Shown here one piece after another: positions 12,131 to 23,784 of a stretch of DNA of 64,000 nucleotides. A model generated the notes under the pieces. That model saw only the letters and a program-made list of their open reading frames with translations. It was not told the origin of the DNA and made no database searches. Source of the stretch: Earliella scabrosa (Eukaryota > Basidiomycota > Agaricomycetes > Polyporales > Polyporaceae). Positions within the stretch are counted from its first letter, which is position 1, and every line of letters starts with the position of its first letter. The DNA lies in assembly GCA_022605405.1 (NCBI GenBank), contig JABYQQ010000023.1, positions 62,001 to 126,000 of the forward strand. Reading direction: 5' to 3'. The position numbers and the translations under genes were made by a program.

Positions 12131-13072
12131 TAGCGCCCCAGTGACTTCAGTTTACCCAGATGATTTGAGCGCGTTAGTTACGGTAAACGACAAATATTTA
12201 TCTGCCTTAGAGGTCAGATAGAAACCGACAGTGGAATGATCTGGGAATGATGGCAATGAAATATTTGACTTTCCCCTAGCTCGAATACAAAAATGCACAA
12301 ACAGGGAATTGAACACTCAACCTCTTCGTGCACTCATCCAACATCATAGACCACTGAGCCACAAGACCATAATACTTGCATGGGCCCAAGTGGTATATAA
12401 CGCCTTGTACACTCCCCCAAATATGTTCTCGTAAGTACTGCAACATTGCCTAGTTGACCCAAACTAAATATGTCTCCCAAATATGTCTCTGAATCTGCTC
12501 AGCGACTGCGTTTACATATCAATTCGGGCAGTGGAGTTGCAAGAGTCCTAAAGGAATTGAACGTTGGGCGCTAGAGTTACTGGATTCGGACTTCACACTT
12601 GAGGGGCGAGTCCGAATCCAGTAAGTCTAGCAGCTAGCTTCCGTCATGGCGGATGTACCTCGCCCGCTGTATAGCAAGTATATTCTAAGTATTTGCATAT
12701 ATGTACACAAACAACTCATCTCTACTGCAGGTGGTGGCAACATGCAGACGAGCAAGTTGCCGGTTGCAGAGTACCTAAGAGAATTGGGGGAGTGTACAAG
12801 GCGTTATATACTACTTGGGCCCTTGTAGTTACCATGGTCTTGTGGCTCAGTGGTCTATGATGTTGGATGAGTGCACGAAGAGGTTGAGTGTTCAATTCCC
12901 TGTTTGTGCATTTTTGTATTCGAGCTAGGGGAAAGTCAAATATTTCACTGCCATCATTCCCAGATCATTCCACTGTCGGGTTCTATCTAACCTCTAAGGC
13001 AGATAAATATTTGTCGTTTACCGTAACTAACGCACTCAAATTATTTGGGTAAACTGATACAAGTGAGCGCCC
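12131..13072. mobile_element. Foldback element with tRNA-like inverted arms
   Basis: Two long inverted arms, about 12131-12446 and 12757-13072, match almost base for base over more than 250 nt, for example around the TAACGCCTTGTACACTCCCCC block and its complement. Between them lies ~310 bp of unique sequence centred on a 23-bp hairpin. Each arm, read outward, has a Pol III-like A box (TGGCTCAGTGG, plus-strand copy about 12842-12852) and B box (about 12889-12900, GTGTTCAATTCC). These are spaced as in a tRNA, although the acceptor and T stems do not pair well. The arms therefore look like a tRNA-related SINE in head-to-head inverted arrangement, or a foldback/MITE that captured a tRNA-like module. 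No protein is encoded and no target duplication could be fixed. Confidence 0.6.
12570..12631. repeat. Central 23-bp hairpin of the foldback element
   Basis: The arms at 12570-12592 and 12609-12631 are reverse complements with one mismatch, enclosing a 16-nt loop. The stem contains TTACTGGATTCGGACT. The hairpin centre (about 12600.5) nearly coincides with the centre of the outer inverted repeat (about 12601.5). Confidence 0.8.
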
Positions 13073-13499
13073 AGCATTCCTTTGCCCGCCACATTATAAT
13101 TAGTGCCGTATTTCTTTGTCAGTGCAGTACCTCAGTGCCTGGATTTCGTTTAGATACTTATACGGACACTCGAACGCCTGTATTCGCTACGCGATTGCCT
13201 CAGGTCGCGCACCACTGTCGTTACCCCGTCTCTCCCAATCCGATTGCCTTTGCGCGTCCACACGAGGGTCACTCGAGATATTCCTGGACACAAACAGTGG
13301 CCAGGTCTCCCCTCGAGTAAAGTCAAGATCATCTGAGGTGGGAAAGCTGACTAAACCACGTGCTCTTGCGTTTCAGGTCAATGAATGTAGTAGTTTCTCG
13401 TGGCAGATCGGGCAGAACGTGGCTTCGTGTTTCAGAATGGGCGCTGCGGCGGCGGCACATATGTCATCCACCATTCAGGACGTCGAGCTCAGCCCGCTG
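13073..13499. other. No recognisable gene
   Basis: This 430-bp stretch between the foldback element and copia copy 1 has only short open frames. I see no motif. Confidence 0.4.
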
Positions 13500-13504
13500 T
13501 GCGC

Positions 13505-13882
13505 TGTTGAACCCGGTGGGGCGAACGCCCGGCACGGCGGGTAGCAACTACTGGGAAGGCTCTCTCATACTCACCTAGACGGGGTGTTGGTTGTAGAGGC
13601 TGGATAGCGATGAGGGTACGAAGTAGACTCGAAGTACTTGTGTGCTTCTCATTACAGGGGCAGTAGGCCCGCTATATATACAGTTGGACTGGCAGGATTA
13701 TCTAATACTAAGGCAGTACAGTACCATGCGGTCCAGTGCACAGGATGACTGTGCATGTGGTTACATTAATCAGGAGGCTGCGATGCAGCTCCGGTAACCG
13801 GGTAATGTGATAAGCGGCTATGCCGTCTATCACTGCCTCTAAAGGCTGTGCAGGGCGCCTGTGCGGCGTAGCCTTCTCAACA
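13505..13882 (-). repeat. 3' LTR of copia copy 1
   Basis: 378 bp, TGTTGA...TCAACA. In element orientation it carries a TATATATA box, the probable U3 promoter (plus-strand 13673-13680). It differs from the 5' LTR at one site that I see: plus-strand A at 13688 versus G in the other LTR. Confidence 0.92.
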
Positions 13883-13930
13883 CTCCCCCTTGCTAAGTAA
13901 CCACTTGGGTACGCAAGCAGAGTAGGCGCT

Positions 13931-16900
13931 CTAAGCTGCACTAGACTCTCGGAAGTGGAGACCAAGTTGCGAGCGAAACTTCAAGAATTTCACTGCGCCA
14001 AGGTTCTTGGTAAATATGTCAGCAGGGTTGTTATTTCCATCAATGTAGAAGACTTCAACTATCCCTTTGTCGTGCACTTCACGAATGTAGTGGTAGCGGA
14101 TGTCGATGTGTTTCGACCTCGGCTCTGTGACAGGATTCGATGCAATGAAGATCGATCCTTGGTTGTCACCTGACAAAGGTATGTGGCTGACATGATAGCC
14201 AAGTTCCGCAAGTAGATTGCGAACCCAAACTACTTGTCGGCTGCAATCGCTCATCGCCATATATTCTGCTTCCGTAGAAGAGTGAGCGATCGTCTTCTGA
14301 GCTCGTGATTGCCACGTGAAGATCCCATTCGCAAGTTTCAGGAAGAAACCAGTCTGCGATCGGCGAGAGTGGGGATCTGAGGCCCAGTCCGAATCAGTAC
14401 CAGCGATCAAGCCGGACTGCGATGCACCGTTGTAGACTAAGGAATAGTCCTTTGTCCCAACAAGATATCGGCAAATATAGAGTGCACGATTGAGGTGATC
14501 GTCGGAGGGATTTGACGCAAACTGTGCTAGTTTGGTCACAGCAAAAGCTAAGTCCGGTCTGGTACCAAGCATGAGGTATAGCAGGGATCCAATGACCGTC
14601 TGAAACCGTGAACGGAGTTCAGGTTTTGCTTGTCCTTTGTTGGGAGCAGGGATATATCCTGCAGGCAATGGGGTTGGAGTTGGTCGCGCGTTTGTCATGC
14701 CGCAGCGTTCCAGTACTTTCTCCAAGTAGGCTCGTTGATCCAGATGGATACTTCGGCCTTTGCGCACGATTCGCATGCGCAAAAATTCTTTCGCGTCGCC
14801 GAGATCGCGGCATTCCCATTTCTTCATGAAGCGAGCTTTGAGTTCAGCTACAAGCTTCTTGCTCTTCCCACAAAAGAGGGCATCGTCGACATAGACGATT
14901 ACAACTACTAGCTGTCCATCTGAGTGACGCTTTTAGATGTAAATGCCTGCATCGTTGCTGAGCCGTTTGAAGCCCATCAACGTCATGGACTCAGACAAGG
15001 TGCGCCACCACGCGAGACCTGCCTGCTTAAGCCCATAGAGAGCACGCTTCAGTTTGAAGACTTTGTGCTCGGTGCCTGGCTTGCGGAAGCCCTCCGGCTG
15101 TTCCATATAGATCTCCTCTTCCAGTTTGCCATAGAGGTAGGCACTACGCACATCGAGACCAGATATGTGCCAGTCTTCGAGTGCAGCAAGCGCGAGTATG
15201 AGACGTACTGTCTCAAAGCGCACAACTGGAGAGAAGATCTTGTCGAAGTCTTCTCCTTCAACTTGGGAAAAGCCCTTCGCAACAAGTCTGGCTTTCTTTC
15301 GACCGTCAGATTTGACGTCGAATACCCAGCGATTTTTGATGACCTTTCGCCCTTTGGGCCGGTCAACCAAGTCATAGACATCGCGGGCACGAAGAGCCTC
15401 TAGTTCTTTGTGACAAGCGGTAAACCACTCTTTTCGCTCAGTCTTTGGTAGGCTGGCTATGTCACGGAACGTCCACTCGCGCACATTTAGTGGCGGGACT
15501 TGCTCCCCCTTAAGCGGTGGAATCGCCATCGAAATTAGATTTCGGATTTGGCGCGCTGTGAGGTTTTTACTATCTCCCCCTTTCCGGCATAGGTCTGCCT
15601 CATCAACTCGAGTTGGATCACGCAGCGCATCAGCGACTTCCTCTGAAGATTCCTCAGCAGAGTCGTTCTCATCGACTTCTTCCTCATCATCTTCTTCTTC
15701 TTCATCTGAGGATTTGTCGTCTTCCCCTTCAGATTCCTCTGGGGGTTGCGCTGAACCACTTTCACTAGGAGCGCCTGAGCGAGGTTCAGGAGACGCAGGT
15801 GCAGGCTCAGGGTCTGTTGACTCTGGTGCATCACCGACCTCGGCGTCGCTACTACTAGATGAAACCACGGGTGTAGATTCCCGTGGCGTGTTCCATTTCG
15901 AGGGCGGACGAGAAGGGTTTCTCGATTGCGGTAACGATCGTGGTAGTTGTTTGGAAGAGCTAGGTCCGGAAACCGGTGACTCGTTCCGAGAAACAGTTCC
16001 AGAAGCAGGGCGAGAGCGACTCGGGCCTGGCTGGTTAACCATGTTTCTCCACGATGTTTCCCTTTCAACATCCTTGAAAATGTCTGTCGGGTGCCGTGAC
16101 TCCCCATAGACATTACCCTCGCGAGTTGGTACTTTCCACGCTCTATCAGACCGTCGTGGTGAAGGTTCACGATGTCCGGCCGGTGGAGCTGGCGGCGACT
16201 GCGGGCGTTGCACAGACACGGGCTGTTGTACGCGCGGCGGCGAAGACTGTGCTCGCGGCGGCTGACGTACAGGCTGAGGTGGTGCCGGTGGTGCATTAGG
16301 TGCGACGTCTCGACCTTTGCCCTTGTCCTTTTTAGAAGGTATGGGAGGACGACGTAGTTCCTCGTCATCATCAGGAGGTAAGAAATGAGTGGGGACCTGG
16401 TTCGCAGGTTTCTCTTTCTTTTGATCCTCTTCAGGCACAGAGATTGGCCTTTGTCGCTTTGTGTCGTGTCCAGGACACTTTGGAAACAGATGCTCATCAA
16501 ACACAGCTTGTGCGGCAGTGAAGATGACATTGTTTGGCATGCGCATGAATTTATAGTTGTGGCCACCATTGCCAACTCCGAGGTAAACCATCAGTTCAGA
16601 CTTCGGTGATAGTTTGTTCTTTCGAACCTCAGGTGGTAAGAAGACATAAGCACCGCATCCGAAGACGCGCAGGTGGCTAATGTCTGGCTTGGTGCCGTGT
16701 AGAAGCTCATACGGTGTACGCCAATCTAGGCGTTTCATCGGAGTTCTATTGTAGACATGCGCAGCATGCTCGTATGAGAATTCCCACCAAGACTCAGGAA
16801 TGCATGCGTCAAAGCGCATTGCCTCCCCCTTGTCCATTAGAGTGCATATAATACGCTCTGCTCGACCATTCTGCTGGTGAATGTGTGGTGCAGACGTGAG

Positions 16901-19408
16901 GATTTCGATCCGACGATCCTTCAGCATTTTTGTGAAAGCGTCTGATTTCAGCTCGCCTCCTGAGTCGGATTTCCACTTCTGCACTCGTGCATCGAACTGG
17001 TTTTCAATGTATGTTAACCACTGACGCGTGACATGGAGTGCATCACTCTTCTTTCGGAGTGCGATCGTCCATACATATGACGTGTAATTGTCATAGTACA
17101 GGATCACATACTTGAATTTGTGATATGAAGAGATGGGGAATTCCTTGATGTCAACATGGACAATCTGAAAGGAACGTGTCGCTCGCCGAAGGCTGAGCGG
17201 ATGAGGTTGCGATGGCATCTTGCCTTCAGCACATCCTCGGCAGATCGAGTCCTTTGTAGGAATCTCAACGTGCGGACACTTTTCAGTGTGTTTCCGAGCG
17301 TGTTTCAACACATCGCGCGAAGGGTGCGCGAGGCGACGGTGAAGAGTATCATAGTCAACATCTGCAACAGCAGTGACTATAGTTCGCGCCATATGCGGTC
17401 GCGAATGGGTAACGTAGATGGTGTCACCCGGATTGCGAGTCTTAAACTCGGCTACAAGCTTATCATTTCGATAGAACGATATGTTGTCTGTGGTAGCTCG
17501 TGCTTCCAAACCGTCTTGGAGCAAGGCACCCATAGACACGAGCTTGTGACTAAGGTTGGGAACAAGAGCGACATTTGTCAGCTTCAAAACTTTCCCTGTG
17601 TGCAGCGGTAGAAGTACCGTGCCTTCGCCAATCATGTACGTTACACTGTCTGCTGTGTTCAGCGGACGTCGTGCACCGTAGTAGCGGAAATCGACATAGT
17701 CGTTCATGGAGTATGTGAAGTGCATAGAAGCACCAGAATCGAGCATCCATGCTGAATCGACTCGTTCGGCTGGTTGTTTGCCTTTGCCCTTACAGCGCGC
17801 ACACTCCGCATATGAAGAGCGGTGATGACATGTATTATCGTCTGTAGCTAATCGTAGGGGTGTAGCTACAGGTACATCAACGTGCGGCACATCTACACAA
17901 CGCGAGGAATTTGCGACACTAAGCACTGCGGGATGCAGACAGTCAGCATACAACTCGTTGCGAGACAAAGGTTGGTGGACGTACCAAGCCTTGTTGAAGA
18001 AGTCGTCGACTTCCTGCTCACACTCGGAGATTCCGAGGGATACGGCGTCCTCCCTGTCGTCCACGTCCATGGGGTCGCTGATCCTTGCCGTGAGAGGCAG
18101 GGTCATGCGCTCCCTGAGGGTGCGCTTGCGCTTGACGACGGGGGTTGACTTGTCCTCTTCCGAGTCCGAGATGTTGACGACGGAGCGCTGCTTGTGCGTT
18201 CGCTTCGCGGAGTGCGAGGCGGCGGCGGTGCTCCCACTCGGAGACGGGCTCCGGCTTGGGATTGCCTCGCTGACGCTCCTGTGGTAGGTCTCGTCGTCCT
18301 CGAATGGGGACGGGGATCTGCTCGAGCTCTCGGAGGAACTGAACAAAGAATTCTTCGACCGAGTTGCAGGCTTCTGCTGGAAGATGCCTTCCAGAGTCCT
18401 GACGCGCTCGAACGTCGGCGGGACGCCTAGGTCCTTGGCGAGGGACATGGCATGCGTGAGCTGAGGGTACTGGTTTCCCCCCGTGTTCACGTGCACCGGC
18501 TTGCGCAGGAGAGCGCGTGGGTCGGACATGCTGTCTGGTCCCTTGGTGACGGCAGCAGGTGGCGCGGCGTCAGCAACATGTGCGAACTGAGCATGTTGAT
18601 GCGCACCTGGGTGCTGCCTGCGACCACGGCGGGAACGACCTCCACGTGGGCGGCCTTGTTGCTGCTGCTGCTGTCCCTGAGGGCGCTGCTGCTGCTGCTG
18701 CTGCTGCTGCGGCTTCTGGGGGCGCTGCTGCTGCTGGCGGAAGGTAGGGTCGGGACCCTTGCGCCTAACCGCACTGAGCTTGTTCGCGTTCGCGCGCTGA
18801 CCACCATGACGGCCTTGACGTTGCTCCCACTGCAGAATTGCAGCCTGTCGGACATCCGCGATGGTGATCGTCTCAATCGCAGTCTTGGCTTGGGTAGGCT
18901 TAAGACCGGAGAGGTACACCTGAATCATGGAGTCCATCGAGGCAGGGAGTTTCGCCATGAGGATCATCCCTTTGACATGCTCCGAGACGGTGAACTTGTT
19001 CGTCTCAAGGCGCTGGAAGTGCGCATCGAGCTTGTCGAGAGCGGGGATGGGGTTCGCGTCACCAGGAATGGTGAGCGAGAGGGCAGCGCGGAAGTCTTGA
19101 TAGACAACCGGCACGCCAGGCTTGCCGTAGGTGTCCTTGAGTAGCGTCCAGATGTCGGCGGCAGATGTCTTGGCAGACACCGCGGAGATGACACTGGGAG
19201 CGAGGCGAAGGCGAATGTTGCCTTGGGCACGAATGTCATTCTCGCTGAACGCCTTCAGCTCATCGGTGGCTGTAGCGGCCGGGCGAGACTCGACGATGAC
19301 GTTCCACTGCCCTTGGGCCATCAAGTAGGACTGCATGGACTGCGCCCACTCGAGGTAGTTAGGGCCAGTGAGGGCGTTGGGAACGGCGGAGTAGAGGGCG
19401 CTCGACAT
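13931..19408 (-). pseudogene. Copia Gag-Pol polyprotein, one nonsense codon
   Basis: The frame opens at 19408 and should read to 13931 (1825 codons in copy 2), but a TAA at 14933-14935 stops it after residue 1491, where copy 2 has TAC (Tyr). Domains in order: UBN2-type Gag; a Gln-rich, RG-rich basic segment (about 216-265) where a CCHC knuckle would be expected; protease DSGAS; HHCC zinc region; DDE integrase core with HQQNGRAER; an acidic linker; then reverse transcriptase. The stop falls just before the YVDD motif, so the truncated product would lack the RT active site and RNase H. The rest of the frame (13931-14827 and upstream) is open, so the lesion is recent. Confidence 0.93.
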
Positions 19409-19690
19409 TTCGATTTGTGAGGAGGTTGAGCTAGACGGAGAGACAGTCAGTCAATCGTCAATAGCGACAAGAGATCAGAAATCGATAATGTCGGCATACG
19501 TTCCCCCTCTGTGGAGCAGTAGGCAGCGATGTAACGCGCCACAACTGTCCACTTGCTGTGCACGATGGGCAGCGAATAGTCGCACCGCATCAAGGCACAG
19601 ATCGCGCGCAACTGCGACGGCGATAGGTGTCCAGGTGAGCTGGGAGCTTGCAGATCGCAGCACGCAATGAGCGGCGCAGTTTCTGCGGCG

Positions 19691-19709
19691 TCGACCAGGG
19701 CTCATAACC
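19691..19709 (-). other. Primer-binding site, half-tRNA(iMet) type
   Basis: In element orientation, GGTTATGAGCCC follows directly after the 5' LTR. It is the reverse complement of GGGCTCATAACC, the anticodon-loop region of fungal initiator tRNA-Met (anticodon CAT), rather than of the tRNA 3' end. Drosophila copia is the known precedent for this internal priming. The tRNA sequence is from general knowledge. Confidence 0.75.
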
Positions 19710-20087
19710 TGTTGAACCCGGTGGGGCGAACGCCCGGCACGGCGGGTAGCAACTACTGGGAAGGCTCTCTCATACTCACCTAGACGGGGTGTTGGTTGTA
19801 GAGGCTGGATAGCGATGAGGGTACGAAGTAGACTCGAAGTACTTGTGTGCTTCTCATTACAGGGGCAGTAGGCCCGCTATATATACAGTTGGGCTGGCAG
19901 GATTATCTAATACTAAGGCAGTACAGTACCATGCGGTCCAGTGCACAGGATGACTGTGCATGTGGTTACATTAATCAGGAGGCTGCGATGCAGCTCCGGT
20001 AACCGGGTAATGTGATAAGCGGCTATGCCGTCTATCACTGCCTCTAAAGGCTGTGCAGGGCGCCTGTGCGGCGTAGCCTTCTCAACA
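19710..20087 (-). repeat. 5' LTR of copia copy 1
   Basis: 378 bp, same termini as the 3' LTR. Private variants of copy 1 (GGCCCG, CTCTAAAGG) occur in both of its LTRs. Confidence 0.92.
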
Positions 20088-20092
20088 CGCGC

Positions 20093-20707
20093 CATAGCCC
20101 ACGATGGAGGAGAATAGTACTTCATTTACATGGCAATCACCCCATACCACGACACATGAGCCTGAGGACAGTGAATTCGAAGGTGACAGGTGGGGGCACA
20201 TCCTAAATTGAGCATGGCACGGACTCCTCCTCAGAGCTGCCCAAGTAAATATTGCTCATAGAGTAGTGACTAGTACTAGTCATGTATACCATCACGATGA
20301 TTTGTTGGTCCGAGTAAGTAACTGGGTAGTTCACTAGTCACTGGTGCTCTCAATGCGTTGCTCTGCTCATGGAATAGTACGGTGACTGGCCGTGAAGTTT
20401 CAGTCAGTACTCGCTGTATGCCGGCCAGGCCATTAACGACGCTGCAGCCTGCTCCAGGCTGTACTAGTACTCATGTGTGCCAACTTAACTGTGCAGCAAC
20501 GCTGTTGATGCTGTGGCCTGAATTCGTGGCCAGGTGTGCCCGGAGGGCGAGTGCCTATTACGTCATCTCGCCTTCCTTTTTCATCACTCCGTTCCCGCGC
20601 TTTAGCGCCCGCGCTCTCGTTCTCTTACATCCGTAAGCACTACAAGAGACGCCCTCGCTTCGCTTCGGGCTGCCTCTTGCAAGGGTAGGAGTGAAAGGAA
20701 GACAGTG
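20093..20707. other. No gene; contains a hairpin-rich tail next to the helicase remnant
   Basis: About 600 bp without a recognisable ORF. At 20640-20683 the minus strand can form a stem (CAAGAG...CTCTTG with inner GCCC...GGGC) after the helicase stop. This resembles a Helitron 3' hairpin in position, but the bases that follow (CTTAC) do not match CTRR, so I do not call an end. Confidence 0.35.
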
Positions 20708-21757
20708 CTAGTCAAGTAGTATCTCAGGGTAGGTAACGTTCAGTACAGTAGAGTCTCCAGGTTGCCAACGGATCCGGGCATGTGACCGATGACGGATGCG
20801 GGACAGCGCAGTATACAACTGGCCATGGGAGAACACGGGACGTATCAAATCAATACCTACAGTATCCAGAGTCAAACCTTGGCAACCATTGAATGTGGTG
20901 GCATACGCAGGTGCGAGAGCAAATTGTTGTCTAAGCAATGTATGACCTGAGCGTAGTGTGGTAGTGAAGGAGATGCGTGGTAGAAGAATATCGTCGGCGT
21001 GAGGATATGATGTGTCTGTAGATGCATGAGGTCTGCCAGTGGACGGAGTCAGCACGCGAACAGTGATCAGACGACACCCAAGGGCAATGATCACTACGCG
21101 AGTATCCTTCACGAGACCACGGTCGATGGATAGCGTGCGTAGAAGCCGATATACTGCGTTGACCTTGATGACTAGTGAGTGTGGAGGTAGACCGGGTGGT
21201 GTATCGCGAGCGGCATAATCAAGGATAGACTGGGGGGAATCCATGCCTGCGTCCGAAGCTTCTTTGAGGGTGTCCGCTGCAAGGTAGACCTGTTGTGCGC
21301 CATGAACTTGATCGATGATGGTGCGGTTGTACTCGTTGATCTGGATGTTGGTAGGGGCAAGGATAGAACGGTGTAGACACGCGCTCGGCGTATTGATGAT
21401 GTTAGGGGGGTAGACAAAGTCAATGAGCTGCGTAGATGATGTGACATGGGTGAGGATGTCAAGTGAGACATTTGGTCCCAAGCCATCTCCGATCAGGTTG
21501 ACATAGTCCGCATAAGGAGGGTCATCCGCATTCCGGACAGGGATGGTGAGGTGGCAGATGGTGAAGAGAGGCCAAAGGGGGGAAGACTTGATGGACGCGT
21601 CAATGACCTGCGCCCGAGAGCCACCACGGACCACAGGACATGTTTGGCAAAAGTCCCCAAGAAGAATAATGATCTTTCCACCAAAAGGAACGTCTCTCCC
21701 GGTCGCTGTGCGGCAAGTGTCATCGACACAGGAGAGGACCGCCCGGTTCGCCCACAC
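20708..21757 (-). pseudogene. Helitron helicase, C-terminal remnant
   Basis: An open frame of 349 codons matches only the C-terminal half of a PIF1-type Helitron helicase: GGKIIILLGDFCQTCPVV, then a late block NGCQGLTLDTVG...HGQLYTALSR. Walker A and the whole Rep domain are missing. Homology ends abruptly at about 21757, where the first codon is GTG rather than ATG, so this is a 5'-truncated copy. It is clearly divergent from the Helitron at 5069-9378 and represents another lineage. The remaining frame is uninterrupted. Confidence 0.8.
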
Positions 21758-22768
21758 AGCTCAGTAGATTTCTCCCAGTATACTGACCAGTAAACTGTGA
21801 TAAACTGCCATGCTGTTGTCCAAATTATCTCTACTAAAGATTCCATGTTGTCATGCTAGCACACCAATTGGGGCAACATATCTCCAGTCTGTCACTCTGA
21901 TCAAGATGAAGTTTTACGCATCCTGTTGTGCCAACTGAGACACCATTGTGACCCTGGTTATGCATAGCTTTTCCGTTTATTCTGTACACCCATGCTGCCT
22001 CGACACAGACTTCGTCTCCTTGATATGCTGAGTCATAGATCACATTTGCCATTTATCTCCTCTATGCAAGCATGACCAATATTGCCATATGTGTTGGTCA
22101 AATAACCGGCCATATCGTCATGGATCTCTGCCAATCAGTCGCCAATATATACCACCAGCTTGATCAACTCAGTTTGTCAAGCTGCATGGACAGTTTGCAA
22201 GTGTACTGTGCATGCGGTTTTTTCATTGACGATCTGGCTTATGATCCTCAATATTCTATTCAATCAGACTATAGATTGCACACTGTCACATTTACGATTC
22301 ACTGTTTCACCGTCTTGGTTACATTCTAGTGCGATCAAATGGTGATCGTGCAGATATACAAGATCACTGATACATGCTCAGGTGCGCCCTGGGTTGGGTT
22401 TAATATCTGAAAATCACGGGTCGTCAGGTAATTTCCGGATGGTGCTTTCGTGCTTGGAGTGTTGTGCCCTAGGCGTTGAACAGTGAGCAGAGGTCATCAT
22501 AATGGAATGTTGATGTGGTTACTAGTCCATAGATCTGTTAGTGCCTTGATTGAGACATCTCCATGGGCACATTCCCAGTCAAATGGGCATATGTGTTGGA
22601 GATATAGAAAAATGAGTGACATGGTATACTGCCTATCTTGCACCCTTAGTCAACTCAGCAGATTGTGTATAGTATCTCATATTAGCAGATGGCAGAGGTG
22701 AACATACCAGAGCAATACATACGGTCAATGACTTTATACTTCAGATTTCTCTACAGACAACTATATTA
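21758..22768. other. No recognisable gene
   Basis: About 1 kb, more AT-rich than its surroundings, with only short ORFs (up to 85 codons) that show no family motif. Confidence 0.4.
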
Positions 22769-23784
22769 CTAGTCACAATCCATCACATCAGCACTGTTAC
22801 TGCCCTTACGCTCTCCCTCTTCAGTCATTTCCAGCAGCAAGGTATTGTATTCTAGCCACTGCTCCCCATTCAATCTCCCCAGCTGATATCCGAGTTCGTC
22901 GGAAATGTCAGCTACCCATTCCCATGCTTTACCATCCATCATCAACATACTTCGTCGGTCACTTGCCAACGCGAGCCTTTCAAGCGCAAGTCTCCGGTCC
23001 GTTCCACACACCGCCTGTCCCCACTTCTGACCCCAAGTCCGGATGAGTAAGTAGTCCTCGCAACAAATGGCCGTCTACTCACGGGAGGAGCTGACGGCGC
23101 TGCTGCAAGTTCCAACTGATATGAGTCGCTTATTCCGATGGCTGGCAGATTCAGAGCCCCGCTCTGTCTCTGGGACATGCTACTACCGATGTCTGGTGAT
23201 GAAATGCTATGTAAGCGCATCGAAGTCCATCTGACGAGTCTCCTACCTAGTTGCACATCGGGCGACAGCTGCATCGCGGGCAAAGGAGCTACAACTTTGC
23301 CCGCACCATCGCTCAGACCGATCATGGGCAGTTCTAGGCGCATGTCCTGGGATCGTAGCACCGACGTGACATCCGTCATCCCGTCACCCTCGCGGGAAGC
23401 TTGCGGTGGGGATAGTCGAAAGACTGTTGTCGTTTTGGCACGGTCTGGCGTTGTAGTGTCTGGGGTACCAATTTCAGGGAGGCTTAGTCGCAGATGCACG
23501 TCTCCAAAGACGTGCTGCAACTCTTGCCGCTCCCCCGCGTCTTGAGGTGTATTCTCGAAGGTATTGCGGGCATGCGGGTATAATGCCGAATGGTCCTCGG
23601 AACGATTGTTGTGTCGGGGATGCCCGGCGTACATCTCCGCAAGCTTTGAGGCTGTGAGTGTCGGCGTGTGGTCCCGCTGTGACGACAACGACTGTTGATG
23701 CACGCTGTCTGTCTGTGAGCTTGGCAATACTGGCGGGAATTCTCTGTTGCCCGGTCCATCTTTACGTATCGATGTGGGGTCCAT
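22769..23784 (-). CDS. Hypothetical protein with repeated LxLPxIGxSD motif
   Basis: Two exons, 23784-23083 and 23026-22769, joined across a 56-nt GT-AG intron in phase 0, give 319 codons plus stop. The first ~95 residues are polar and disordered-looking. The middle contains a short repeated motif: LSLPEIGTPD (about 100-109), LELPMIGLSD (150-159), a weaker ISSPDIGSS (about 194-202) and LNLPAIGISD (211-220). The last ~70 residues appear helical (WEWVADISDELGYQLGRL, YNTLLLEMTEEGE). No catalytic motif, signal peptide or membrane segment is seen. I do not recognise the family. The repeated motif may be a linear docking motif or a degenerate repeat. The neighbours are element remnants, so it could be host or cargo. 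Confidence 0.55.

Larger units (their letters stand above)
13505..20087 (-). mobile_element. Ty1/copia LTR retrotransposon, copy 1 (inactivated)
   Basis: Full-length element of 6,583 bp on the minus strand with 378-bp LTRs (TGTTGA...TCAACA). The flanking 5-mers are TGCGC and CGCGC, four of five matching, consistent with a target duplication that has gained one change. The primer-binding site next to the 5' LTR is GGTTATGAGCCC, complementary to the anticodon-loop part of initiator tRNA-Met. A purine tract AAGGGGGAG precedes the 3' LTR. The polyprotein is interrupted by a single stop. Copy 2 at 48259-54843 differs at only about a dozen sites that I noticed. Confidence 0.93.

Noticed and set aside
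15535..16575. 346-codon minus-strand frame (repeated at 50290-51330) inside the copia polyprotein region
   Set aside because: It overlaps the Gag-Pol frame out of phase across the Pro/Ser and acidic linker. Its Leu/Arg/His-rich content is what a shifted reading of that linker gives, and it has no motif.
18452..19144. 230-codon plus-strand frame antisense to copia Gag (also 53207-53899)
   Set aside because: Leu-rich runs come from the reverse reading of the polyglutamine tract. It is a shadow of Gag.
20640..20683. Helitron 3' terminus after the truncated helicase
   Set aside because: The hairpin is plausible, but the following bases (CTTAC) do not fit CTRR and no T-flanked terminus could be shown.
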